Positions 18,203 through 26,202 of a stretch of 64,000 bases of DNA are shown piece after piece. The stretch lies in NCBI RefSeq assembly GCF_001428245.1, contig NZ_LMRV01000024.1, forward strand, positions 113,154-177,153, read 5' to 3'. A program made the translations under genes and the position numbers. Numbering within the stretch: position 1 is the stretch's first letter; the number at the start of each line of letters is the position of its first letter. The notes beneath the pieces were generated by a model. The model saw only the letters and a list, made by a program, of their open reading frames with translations. It made no database searches and was not told the origin of the DNA. This DNA is from Paenibacillus sp. Soil522. Its GTDB lineage: Bacteria; Bacillota; Bacilli; Paenibacillales; Paenibacillaceae.

Positions 18203-19108
18203 ATGGAAGTGGAAGTAAGCAGCCGAAATATGAAGTTTCTAGAATGCTTTTCATCACAAACCCGGGTAAAAATGATCGAATTGCTTAGCGTTCAACCGAT
18301 GAATATTAAAAGCCTGTCGCAAGCGCTAGATATAAAGTCTCCTATTGTAACGAGGCATATTCATATGCTGGAGGAAGCAGGAATTGTACGCTGCGAGAGT
18401 GTGGCGGGCAAGCGCGGCATGCAAAAGATTTGTTATTTGCAGCTAACACAAGCTATGCTTATATTCAAAAGTGTACCGGCCATGGACGAGTCGAAGCGCT
18501 ATACCGTTTCGCTCCCGGTAGGTCATTATTCGTCGTACCAGATCAAGCCGACCTGCGGACTTGCGTCTGATACCCAAATGATCGGCATGTGCGATGATCC
18601 GCGGTATTTTGCCGATCCGGAGCATGTGAGCGCAAAGGTGCTGTGGTTTGGCTCCGGCTACGTAGAATATCGGATTCCCAATTACATGGTTAATAATGAA
18701 ACGCCGGAATCGCTTGAAATTTCAATGGAGATTTGCTCGGAAACACCTTGCAGCGTCAGCCATTTGCCATCCGACATCTCTTTTATGGTAAACGGCGCCT
18801 GTATCGGCACATGGACCTATCCGGGTGATTTTGGCAGCACGAGAGGCACATATACGCCGGAATGGTGGTACAAAAACATTCATCACGGCTTAATAAAGAC
18901 GATTCGCGTCAACAAGCAAGGCTCCTTCATAGATGGCATTCAAGTGTCGGACATTACTATTGATCAGCTAATGCTGGCCTACGACAAAGAAATTTTGTTT
19001 CGGATTTCATGCAGCGCCACAGCGAAAAACTGCGGCGGAGTCACGCTGTTCGGCAAAGGCTTCGGAAACTACAATCAAGATATTGAAGTGACGCTGCGCT
19101 GTCTATAA
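18203..19108 (+). CDS. ArsR-type winged-helix regulator with a long C-terminal beta-rich domain
   Basis: The first ~85 residues are an ArsR-like winged helix (MIELLSVQPMNIKSLSQAL, IVTRHIHMLEEAGIV). The remaining ~200 residues are unusual for ArsR proteins: they are rich in beta strands, Trp, Tyr and Gly, with GYVEYRIPNYMV, GTWTYPGDFGSTRG and PEWWYKNIHHG, and resemble a jelly-roll sugar-binding module. I infer a sugar- or glycoside-sensing regulator. It is divergent from the alcohol dehydrogenase unit and lies upstream of the rhamnose operon; either could be its target. A terminator follows. Confidence 0.78.
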   Translation: MEVEVSSRNMKFLECFSSQTRVKMIELLSVQPMNIKSLSQALDIKSPIVTRHIHMLEEAGIVRCESVAGKRGMQKICYLQLTQAMLIFKSVPAMDESKRYTVSLPVGHYSSYQIKPTCGLASDTQMIGMCDDPRYFADPEHVSAKVLWFGSGYVEYRIPNYMVNNETPESLEISMEICSETPCSVSHLPSDISFMVNGACIGTWTYPGDFGSTRGTYTPEWWYKNIHHGLIKTIRVNKQGSFIDGIQVSDITIDQLMLAYDKEILFRISCSATAKNCGGVTLFGKGFGNYNQDIEVTLRCL

Positions 19109-19135
19109 TAATGGCAGCTTTATGTTCGAGCTGTA

Positions 19136-19185
19136 AAAAGGGTGCCTCATTAGGTCTCATTGACCTTGTGAGGCATCTTTTTTTT
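19136..19185 (+). terminator. Intrinsic terminator before the rhamnose operon
   Basis: Arms GGTGCCTCA and TGAGGCATC pair with one G-T, followed by eight T. Confidence 0.85.
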
Positions 19186-19322
19186 GCAAAAAAACCCAAG
19201 AACACAATCGATTAGAAACGATCTGATTTTATGTTTACAACATTTTAGCGGAAGAAAATCCTTGTATTTATTTGTTTTGCTTTTGTAAAAGCAATTTACT
19301 CACGATTTCATTTCCGTTTGTG

Positions 19323-19343
19323 TTTGAAAAATATATATTCAAA
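19323..19343. promoter_or_regulatory. Candidate operator of the rhamnose operon
   Basis: TTTGAA-N9-TTCAAA is an inverted repeat about 60 bp before the first rhamnose gene, in an AT-rich promoter region with a TATGAT at 19359-19364. A further TTCAAAC follows. The binding protein could be the DeoR regulator of this operon or the ArsR-type regulator. Confidence 0.4.
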
Positions 19344-19404
19344 AATAAACAAATATGTTATGATCGATTCAAACAAAAACAAAACAAAATTCGGAGGTAT
19401 ATCC

Positions 19405-21474
19405 ATGGTACAAAGTTTATGGGAAAACGAAAAAGCAGCACAGCTTGAAGGCGGACTGGCAGAGCTTGTTTATCGCTCCAACATTATTGGCGCAGATCGC
19501 CGGGTTTGCAATTACGGCGGCGGCAACACGTCCAGCAAAACAACTGTGAAGGACTTCCGCGGCCGTGACGTTGAGGTCATGTATGTAAAGGGCAGCGGCT
19601 CGGATTTGGCTTCGATGAAGGCAGGCAACTTTACCGGTTTGCGTATGGATGATATTCGTCCATTGTTCGAACGCTCCGAAATGCCGGACGAAGAAATGGT
19701 TGCCTACTTGGTCAACTGTATGATCGATTCGAAGCACCCGCGTGCATCCATAGAAACGCTGCTGCATGCTTTCCTTCCATTTAAACATGTGGATCATACA
19801 CACCCGGATTCCATTATTAGCTTGTGCTGCGCGGATAACGGCAAAGCGCTTGCGAGAGAAATTTTCGGCGACCGCTTCGTATGGGTTCCTTATGTTCGTC
19901 CCGGCTTTAACCTGTCGAAAATGATAGCGGAAGGCGTTCTCGCAAACCCGAATGCGGAGCTTGTGCTTATGGAGAAGCATGGTCTTGTGACTTGGGGCGA
20001 GACGAGCGAGGAATGCTACGCACAAACGATCAAAATTATTTCCGAAGCAGAAGCGTTCATTGAATCCCGCTTTGACGAAGCATCGTTGTTCGGCGGCGTG
20101 AAGCACGGGGTGCTGGAAGCGGATGTTCGCAGAAGCGTGGCAGCACAAGTTATGCCGACGATTCGCGGCGCAGTCAGCGATGCGAAAAAAATGATTTTGA
20201 CCTTTGATGATGAGGCGGATGTCCTTGCGTTCGTAAGCGGACAGCATTCACCGCAATTGTCCCAGGTGGGCGCTGCTTGCCCGGATCATCTGGTGCATAC
20301 GAAAGTCGTTCCATTGTTCATTGACTGGACGCCTGATGCAGAGGACATCGATGGCTTGAAAGCGAAGCTGACGGAAGGAATCGCGGCTTATAAGGAACAA
20401 TATAAAGCTTACTTTGACTACAATAAAAACGAAGGCGACGTTATGTTCGAAGCAGCGCCCCGCGTTATTCTTATCCCGGGCATCGGCATGATCAATACAG
20501 GCAAGAGCTGGGCAATGGCACAAGTGAGCGGCGCGCTTTATCACCGTGCGATCGCGGTAATGCGCGGCGCAACAGCACTCGGCGATTTCGTATCGCTCAG
20601 CGAGAACGAGTCATACAACGTGGAGTACTGGCCGCTTGAGCTTTACAAATTGTCGCTTGCTCCTGCTGAAACGGAATTTTCCCGCAAGGTTGCCTTCATT
20701 ACCGGCGGCGCTGGCGGTATCGGCAGCGAAACGGCACGCCGCTTAGTATCGGAAGGCGCGCATGTCGTGCTGGCAGACCTCAACCTTGAAGGCGCGCAAA
20801 AGGTTGCCGCTGAAATTAACGAGAAATACGGTGATCACCGTGCGACAGCTGTTAAAATGGATGTAACGAGCGAGGAGCAGGTTGTTGCAGCTTATGCGGA
20901 GTGTGCGCTTGCATACGGCGGAGTAGACATTATCGTCAACAACGCAGGTCTTGCGACATCCAGCCCATTCGATGAAACATCGCTTAAGGAATGGAACTTG
21001 AACATGAACGTGCTCGGAACGGGTTATTTCCTCGTGGCACGCGAAGCATTTAAATTGATGAAGCAGCAAAGCATCGGCGGTAACATGGTATTCATCGGCT
21101 CGAAAAACTCGGTGTACGCTGGGAAAAATGCTTCTGCATACAGCGCTGCAAAAGCGCTTGAAGCACACTTGGCACGCTGCATTGCAGCTGAGGGCGGCGA
21201 GTTCGGCATCCGCGTGAATACGATTTTGCCGGATGCGATTTTGCAGGGCTCGGCGATTTGGAACGGCAGCTGGCGCAATGAGCGTGCTGCGGCTTACGGT
21301 ATTGAACCGGATCAGCTGGAAGAATACTACCGTAAACGCACGACGCTGCTTGTTAACATTTATCCGCGCGACATTGCTGAAGGCATTGCATTCTTCGCAT
21401 CCTCCAAGGCGGACAAAACGACAGGCTGCATGCTGACGATTGACGGCGGCGTGCCTGCAGCGTTCACTCGTTAG
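19405..21474 (+). CDS. rhaEW: Bifunctional rhamnulose-1-phosphate aldolase / lactaldehyde dehydrogenase
   Basis: This 689-residue fusion has an N-terminal class II aldolase (residues ~1 to 430, with FKHVDHTHPDS zinc ligands and MEKHGLVTWG) and a C-terminal short-chain dehydrogenase (from ~435, with FITGGAGGIGSETARRL for NAD, NNAG and a YSAAK catalytic pair). The aldolase gives dihydroxyacetone phosphate and L-lactaldehyde; the second domain is expected to oxidise the lactaldehyde to L-lactate. The start at 19405 follows GGAGGT. It heads the rhamnose operon, and the lactate operon lutABC downstream would take the product on to pyruvate. Confidence 0.9.
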   Translation: MVQSLWENEKAAQLEGGLAELVYRSNIIGADRRVCNYGGGNTSSKTTVKDFRGRDVEVMYVKGSGSDLASMKAGNFTGLRMDDIRPLFERSEMPDEEMVAYLVNCMIDSKHPRASIETLLHAFLPFKHVDHTHPDSIISLCCADNGKALAREIFGDRFVWVPYVRPGFNLSKMIAEGVLANPNAELVLMEKHGLVTWGETSEECYAQTIKIISEAEAFIESRFDEASLFGGVKHGVLEADVRRSVAAQVMPTIRGAVSDAKKMILTFDDEADVLAFVSGQHSPQLSQVGAACPDHLVHTKVVPLFIDWTPDAEDIDGLKAKLTEGIAAYKEQYKAYFDYNKNEGDVMFEAAPRVILIPGIGMINTGKSWAMAQVSGALYHRAIAVMRGATALGDFVSLSENESYNVEYWPLELYKLSLAPAETEFSRKVAFITGGAGGIGSETARRLVSEGAHVVLADLNLEGAQKVAAEINEKYGDHRATAVKMDVTSEEQVVAAYAECALAYGGVDIIVNNAGLATSSPFDETSLKEWNLNMNVLGTGYFLVAREAFKLMKQQSIGGNMVFIGSKNSVYAGKNASAYSAAKALEAHLARCIAAEGGEFGIRVNTILPDAILQGSAIWNGSWRNERAAAYGIEPDQLEEYYRKRTTLLVNIYPRDIAEGIAFFASSKADKTTGCMLTIDGGVPAAFTR

Positions 21475-21489
21475 GAGGCGGTGAACAAT

Positions 21490-21861
21490 ATGTTTCTAGC
21501 GCGTGGCGAAAAGCAGTGGTATATACCCGACGGTTTTATTCCGCCGGATAGCACGGGAGCGCTCACCAGCCATGAATCGGTATGCGTGCTGAATTGCTCC
21601 TCGGAAGAAGCGCTTATCCGCTTTACGATATTTTTCGAGGATCGCGAGCCGATGGAAGATATTATGGTTGTCGTAAAGGGCAGACGCACGAAGCATATAC
21701 GCACCAGTTCGTTGATGAAGGAAGGGGCGCCGATTCCAATCGGCGTTCCTTATGCCATCGAGCTGCTGAGCGATATTCCGATAATCGTACAATATAGCCG
21801 TCTAGACTCGACGCAAGCGGAGAACACGCTGATGTCAACGATGGCATATCCATTGAAATAA
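21490..21861 (+). CDS. ASRT-like small protein (Anabaena sensory rhodopsin transducer family)
   Basis: This ~123-residue beta-rich protein, with WYIPDGFIP near the start, FEDREPM, RTKHIRTSS, GVPYAIELLSDIPIIVQYSRLD and TMAYPL at the end, fits the family of the Anabaena sensory rhodopsin transducer. Relatives outside cyanobacteria often lie in sugar operons and are thought to bind small molecules, but a biochemical role is not established. The ATG at 21490 is 11 bases after GGAGG; the GTG at 21481 would be only two bases away. It lies between rhaEW and rhaI, so a role in rhamnose sensing or handling is inferred. Confidence 0.78.
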   Translation: MFLARGEKQWYIPDGFIPPDSTGALTSHESVCVLNCSSEEALIRFTIFFEDREPMEDIMVVVKGRRTKHIRTSSLMKEGAPIPIGVPYAIELLSDIPIIVQYSRLDSTQAENTLMSTMAYPLK

Positions 21862-21890
21862 TTAATCAAACATGTGAAAGGGTGTCCGTA

Positions 21891-23111
21891 ATGTCCGACC
21901 GCGCATATGCGTTTTTTGAAGAGCAGCAGCAAGCAAGAGGCATTAATATAGATGAAGTGAAGTCGAGATTGAAAGCGCTCAAAATCGAGACGCCATCATG
22001 GGGCTATGGCGATTCCGGCACTCGCTTCAAAGTGTTTCAGAAGGAAGGCGTTCCCCGCAATCCGTTCGAGAAATTTGAGGATGCAGCGCAGGTGCATAGC
22101 CTGACTGGACTTGCTCCTTCGGTAGCTATTCATATTCCTTGGGACAAAGTAGAGAATTACGGCAAGTTAAGAAGCCATGCGGAAAGTCTCGGACTGTCTA
22201 TTGGAGCGGTCAATCCGAACCTGTTCCAGGATGACGACTACATGCTCGGCAGCGTAACGAATTCGGATGCAGCGATACGCCGGAAAGCAACAGCTCATTT
22301 AGTGGAATGCGTGGATATCGCCAAGGAGACCGGCTCGCGCGATCTTAGCTTGTGGTTCGCTGACGGCACGAACTATCCGGGTCAAGGCCATATCCGTAAG
22401 CGCAAAGCTTGGATGCAAGAGGCTTTAACCGAAATGTACAATGCATTGACGCCGGAAATGCGGATGCTTATTGAATACAAATGCTTCGAGCCTGCTTTTT
22501 ATCATACCGATCTCGCGGATTGGGGCATGGCTTACAACCTGGCGCAAAAGCTTGGACCGCAAGCGGAGGTGCTTGTAGATACAGGCCATCACCTGCCGGG
22601 CGCAAACATCGAGCATATCGTTGCTTACTTAATTGACGAGAAGCGTCTCGGAGGCTTCCATTTCAATAGCCGTAAATATGCGGATGACGATCTGATCGTC
22701 GGTTCCGTTAATCCGTATGAGCTGTTCTTGATTTTCTATCAAATTCTAAGCGCTGCAGGCGACTCGGATTCCGCCATTCGCACTAATGTTGAGAACATCG
22801 CTTATATGATCGACCAATCGCACAATATTGAGCATAAAATTCCGGCCATGCTGCGTTCCGTTCTGAACGTGCAAACGCAATACGCGAAGGCGCTGCTCAT
22901 TAACCATGACGAAGTAAACGAGGCTGCTGAGCGCAATGACGTTCTAGGCGCCGAGGATGCTGTCCGCCGCGCATTCGAATTTGATGTAACGCCATTGCTG
23001 CACGCGATCCGCGAAGAGCAGGGCTTGTCGCTTGATCCGATGAAAGCTTATTTGAGCAGCAGCTACGGCAAAGACATATTGGTGAGAGGCAAGGGCGGTG
23101 CCAGCTGGTGA
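21891..23111 (+). CDS. rhaI: L-rhamnose isomerase (RhaI type)
   Basis: This 406-residue metal-dependent enzyme converts L-rhamnose to L-rhamnulose. It is the RhaI type found in Pseudomonas and rhizobia rather than E. coli RhaA. Metal and catalytic residues fit EYKCFEPAFYHTD, VDTGHHLPGANIEH and GGFHFNSRKYADDDL. The ATG at 21891 follows AAAGGGTG; an earlier GTG at 21882 is within that site. Its stop overlaps the kinase start by four bases, indicating coupled translation. Confidence 0.92.
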   Translation: MSDRAYAFFEEQQQARGINIDEVKSRLKALKIETPSWGYGDSGTRFKVFQKEGVPRNPFEKFEDAAQVHSLTGLAPSVAIHIPWDKVENYGKLRSHAESLGLSIGAVNPNLFQDDDYMLGSVTNSDAAIRRKATAHLVECVDIAKETGSRDLSLWFADGTNYPGQGHIRKRKAWMQEALTEMYNALTPEMRMLIEYKCFEPAFYHTDLADWGMAYNLAQKLGPQAEVLVDTGHHLPGANIEHIVAYLIDEKRLGGFHFNSRKYADDDLIVGSVNPYELFLIFYQILSAAGDSDSAIRTNVENIAYMIDQSHNIEHKIPAMLRSVLNVQTQYAKALLINHDEVNEAAERNDVLGAEDAVRRAFEFDVTPLLHAIREEQGLSLDPMKAYLSSSYGKDILVRGKGGASW

Positions 23112-24577
23112 CCATCCTCGCTTACGATCTCGGGGCGAGCAGCGGAAGGGCGCTGCTCGGCCGACTGAATGACGGCAAAATCGAGGTCGAGGAGCTGCAC
23201 CGGTTCCCGAATGATCCGGTGCTGGCCTGCGACCGGCTGCAGTGGGACATTTTACGGCTGCTTCATGAGCTGAAGCAAGGGCTGCTTAAGGTGAAGCACC
23301 GCGGCATCAAGCTGGACAGCATAGCTATTGATTCTTGGGCAGTCGATTTCGGCTTAATCGGGAGCAATGGAGAGTTGCTTGGAAATCCTTACCATTACCG
23401 CGATCATCATACGGACGGCGTCATGGAAGAGGTAGTGGAAAAGCTGGCTTCACTACGCATATTCGAGCGGACCGGCATTCAGTTTTTACCGTTTAATACG
23501 ATTTATCAGCTGGCGGCCTTGAAGAAAGCTGATTCGCCGCTGTTGCGGGATGCGAAGCATTTTCTGATGATTCCCGATTTGCTCCGGTATTTTTTGACCG
23601 GCGAAATGTTTAATGAATTTTCCAATGCAACGACGACTCAGCTTTATAATCCGGTAACGGGCAGCTGGGATGAAGAGCTGATTCGCGCGATCGGCATCTC
23701 GCCGGACCTGTTCGGCAAGGTTGTCCAGCCGGGAGCAAAGGCTGGCAGCCTGCGCCCGTCCCTCTGTGAGGAGCTAAGCATCGATTCCGTTCCTGTCTAT
23801 GCGGTAGCGGAGCATGATACAGGCTCAGCGGTTGCGGCTGTACCTGCGCTTGACCGGTCGTTTGCATACTTAAGCTGCGGCACTTGGTCGCTCATGGGAA
23901 CCGAGGTTGAAGAGCCGGTCATTAACGAACTGGCGCAGCAGTTGAATTTTACGAATGAAGGCGGCGCTTATCATACCTTTCGCTTGCTGAAAAACATTAT
24001 GGGTCTATGGATTTTGCAGGAATGCAGACGTTCGTGGGAGCGGGCAGGAATTTCCTACACCTTTCCCGAATTAGTTAAGTTGGCCGATGAGGTGAAGCCG
24101 TTCACTGTGTTTATTGATCCTGATGATCCTTTATTTCTTCATCCTGGCGATATGCCGGCTCGAATTGCAGAATATTGCGTGCGTACGGGCCAGACGGCAC
24201 CCGAGGACGCAGGAGCTATTGTTCGCTGCATTTTGGAGAGCTTAGCCTTGAAGTACCGCAGCGTGCTTGAGCTTACGGAGCAATTGTCGGGCAAGACTTT
24301 CGGCGGTCTTCATATGGTTGGAGGCGGTATTCAGAATACGCTGCTGTGCAAATGGACCGCGAATGCGATCGGCAAACCGGTATGGGCAGGTCCTGTGGAA
24401 GGAAGCGCGATCGGCAACATGATCGTGCAGTGGATTGCCAGCGGCAAGCTTGCGGATATTTGGGAAGCGCGCAAGGTCATCCGGGAGTCATTCCCGGTTG
24501 ATGTGTACGAGCCGGAGCAGCGTGAAGCTTGGGAGAACGCATACGGTTTATTTAAACAAAAGACGGGAATCGTTTAA
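23108..24577 (+). CDS. rhaB: Rhamnulokinase
   Basis: This 489-residue FGGY kinase phosphorylates L-rhamnulose to L-rhamnulose 1-phosphate. It shows YDLGASSGRALLG, SWAVDFGLIGSNGELLG, EHDTGSAVAAVPA, SCGTWSLMGTE and GGGIQNTLLCKWTANA. It starts with GTG inside the end of rhaI (four-base overlap). It is paralogous to the kinase of the fucose operon at 8654-10144. Its place in an operon with isomerase and aldolase makes the assignment firm. Confidence 0.93.
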   Translation: MTILAYDLGASSGRALLGRLNDGKIEVEELHRFPNDPVLACDRLQWDILRLLHELKQGLLKVKHRGIKLDSIAIDSWAVDFGLIGSNGELLGNPYHYRDHHTDGVMEEVVEKLASLRIFERTGIQFLPFNTIYQLAALKKADSPLLRDAKHFLMIPDLLRYFLTGEMFNEFSNATTTQLYNPVTGSWDEELIRAIGISPDLFGKVVQPGAKAGSLRPSLCEELSIDSVPVYAVAEHDTGSAVAAVPALDRSFAYLSCGTWSLMGTEVEEPVINELAQQLNFTNEGGAYHTFRLLKNIMGLWILQECRRSWERAGISYTFPELVKLADEVKPFTVFIDPDDPLFLHPGDMPARIAEYCVRTGQTAPEDAGAIVRCILESLALKYRSVLELTEQLSGKTFGGLHMVGGGIQNTLLCKWTANAIGKPVWAGPVEGSAIGNMIVQWIASGKLADIWEARKVIRESFPVDVYEPEQREAWENAYGLFKQKTGIV

Positions 24578-24614
24578 ACGGCGAATTCAAATATAAGTTA
24601 GAAAGAGGTACGCT

Positions 24615-25373
24615 ATGCTGGTCCAGGAACGATACGACAAAATTGTACAGCTGGTTAATGAGAGAGGCAGCATCCGGGTAACGGAGCTGAGCGAGCTATG
24701 TCAGGTGACCGAGGAAACAATCCGGCGGGACCTTGACCGTTTGGAGCAAGCCGGACGGTTGCGCCGCTCCCATGGCGGTGCGGTTAGCGTGAAGGATCAG
24801 CAGCCGGAAATTCCGTACTTTGAGCGGGAGATTACGCATGCGGACGAGAAGAAGCGGATTGCGGAGGAAGCGGTTAAAATGATTCAGCCGAAGGATCGCA
24901 TTTTGCTCGATGCCAGCTCGACCGCTTGGTATATGGCGGCAAGCATGCCGGATATTCCGCTTACGGTGCTTACCAATTCCATTAAAGTTGCGATGGAGCT
25001 AAGCAGCAAGGAAAAGATTGAGGTCATCTCGACCGGCGGCATTCTGGCCTCGCGTTCCTTGTCCTATGTCGGTCCGCTGGCAGAGCGTTCCCTCGATGCG
25101 TATCATGTAGATAAAGCGTTTTTCTCGTGCAAGGGCGTTCATTTGGAGCGCGGCATAAGCGAGTCGAATGAGCTGCAAGCACGCATCAAGCACAAAATGG
25201 TAGGCATGGCGGATCAGGTGATTCTGCTCGCCGACTTCAGCAAATTTGGTGTCCAAGCGTTTACGCATGTGGCTGATATGAGCGATGTCGATACCATTAT
25301 TACCGATGGGCGTCTATCCCCGGAGCTGCTGCTGCAGCTAAAGGAAAAGCAAATTTTCATCAAAACGGTATAG
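24615..25373 (+). CDS. DeoR-family regulator of the rhamnose operon
   Basis: This 252-residue repressor has an N-terminal DeoR helix-turn-helix (GSIRVTELSELCQVTEETIR, RRDLDRLEQAGRLRRSHGGA) and a C-terminal sugar-phosphate-sensing domain with LDASSTAWYMA and VLTNSIKVAMEL. It is last in the rhamnose operon, 37 bp after rhaB, and a strong terminator follows. It probably represses this operon and is released by a phosphorylated intermediate such as rhamnulose 1-phosphate; the effector is inferred. Confidence 0.88.
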   Translation: MLVQERYDKIVQLVNERGSIRVTELSELCQVTEETIRRDLDRLEQAGRLRRSHGGAVSVKDQQPEIPYFEREITHADEKKRIAEEAVKMIQPKDRILLDASSTAWYMAASMPDIPLTVLTNSIKVAMELSSKEKIEVISTGGILASRSLSYVGPLAERSLDAYHVDKAFFSCKGVHLERGISESNELQARIKHKMVGMADQVILLADFSKFGVQAFTHVADMSDVDTIITDGRLSPELLLQLKEKQIFIKTV

Positions 25374-25381
25374 AGGATAGT

Positions 25382-25419
25382 TGGCGCTGGCTTCAGCAGA
25401 AGCGCAGCGCCTTTTTTTT
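25382..25419 (+). terminator. Strong intrinsic terminator of the rhamnose operon
   Basis: GGCGCTG and CAGCGCC flank an inner CTTC/GAAG pairing, followed by eight T. Confidence 0.92.
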
Positions 25420-25478
25420 AACAAACTTGTCTGATAACCTGATAAAATAGTTGTATGAGTGACGGAAGGGGTGCGGGA

Positions 25479-26201
25479 ATGAAGGTTTCATTATTTATTA
25501 CTTGCTTAAGCGATGCACTGTATCCAAGGGTCGGTGAAGCCATGGTGCGTTTGCTGGCAAAGTATGGCGTATCATTGCAGTTTCCGGCGGTGCAAACCTG
25601 CTGCGGACAGCCCGCTTTTAACAGCGGTTATTGGAAGGAAGCGAGGGAGTCGGCGAAAACGATTTTGGATGCTTTTGAAGACAGCGACTTCGTTATTTCA
25701 CCGTCAGGCTCCTGTACGGGAATGATTCACCACTATCCGAAGCTGTTTGAGGATGATCCGGTTATGCTGAAGCGCGCGAATAGGCTGCAGAGCAAATCGT
25801 ATGAATTTACTCAGTTTCTGGTGCAGGTGCTCGGCGTTACGGATGTCGGCGCGGCGTTTCCTCACAAGGTGACGTACCATCCATCCTGTCATGGCAGCAG
25901 AATTCTCGGCGTCAAGGACGAGCCGCTCGCGCTTATTCAGAACGTAAAGGGACTCGAGCTGGTGCCGCTGCCATTCGCGGAGGATTGCTGCGGCTTTGGC
26001 GGAACGTTCGCGGTCAAAATGGCTGATATATCAGGGGCGATGGTGACGGAGAAGGTCGATCATGTGCTGGAAACGGAAGCGGAAGTGTTAGTTGGACTCG
26101 ATATGGCGTGCCTGCTCAATATTGCCGGCAACCTGCGCTATCGCAACGAGCCCGTTCGTGTCATGCATTTGGCGGAGCTTCTATACGAAGGGGTGAAATA
26201 A
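25479..26201 (+). CDS. lutA: Lactate utilisation protein A
   Basis: This 240-residue CCG-domain protein is part of the LutABC iron-sulfur complex that oxidises L-lactate to pyruvate. It has the two cysteine-rich motifs TCCGQPAFNSGY and DCCGFGGTFAVKM, plus SCHGSRILGV. The start at 25479 gives the family N-terminus MKVSLF and follows GGAAGGGG; an upstream ATG at 25455 is less likely. Just before the gene are two direct repeats, CTGATAAC and CTGATAAA (25431-25446), that could bind the GntR regulator encoded downstream. It follows the rhamnose operon directly. Confidence 0.92.
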   Translation: MKVSLFITCLSDALYPRVGEAMVRLLAKYGVSLQFPAVQTCCGQPAFNSGYWKEARESAKTILDAFEDSDFVISPSGSCTGMIHHYPKLFEDDPVMLKRANRLQSKSYEFTQFLVQVLGVTDVGAAFPHKVTYHPSCHGSRILGVKDEPLALIQNVKGLELVPLPFAEDCCGFGGTFAVKMADISGAMVTEKVDHVLETEAEVLVGLDMACLLNIAGNLRYRNEPVRVMHLAELLYEGVK

Positions 26202-26202
26202 G

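Noticed and set aside
19417..20247. A 276-codon minus-strand open frame opposite the rhamnulose aldolase gene
   Set aside because: It mirrors the codon pattern of the recognised aldolase, lacks a ribosome-binding site and resembles no family.
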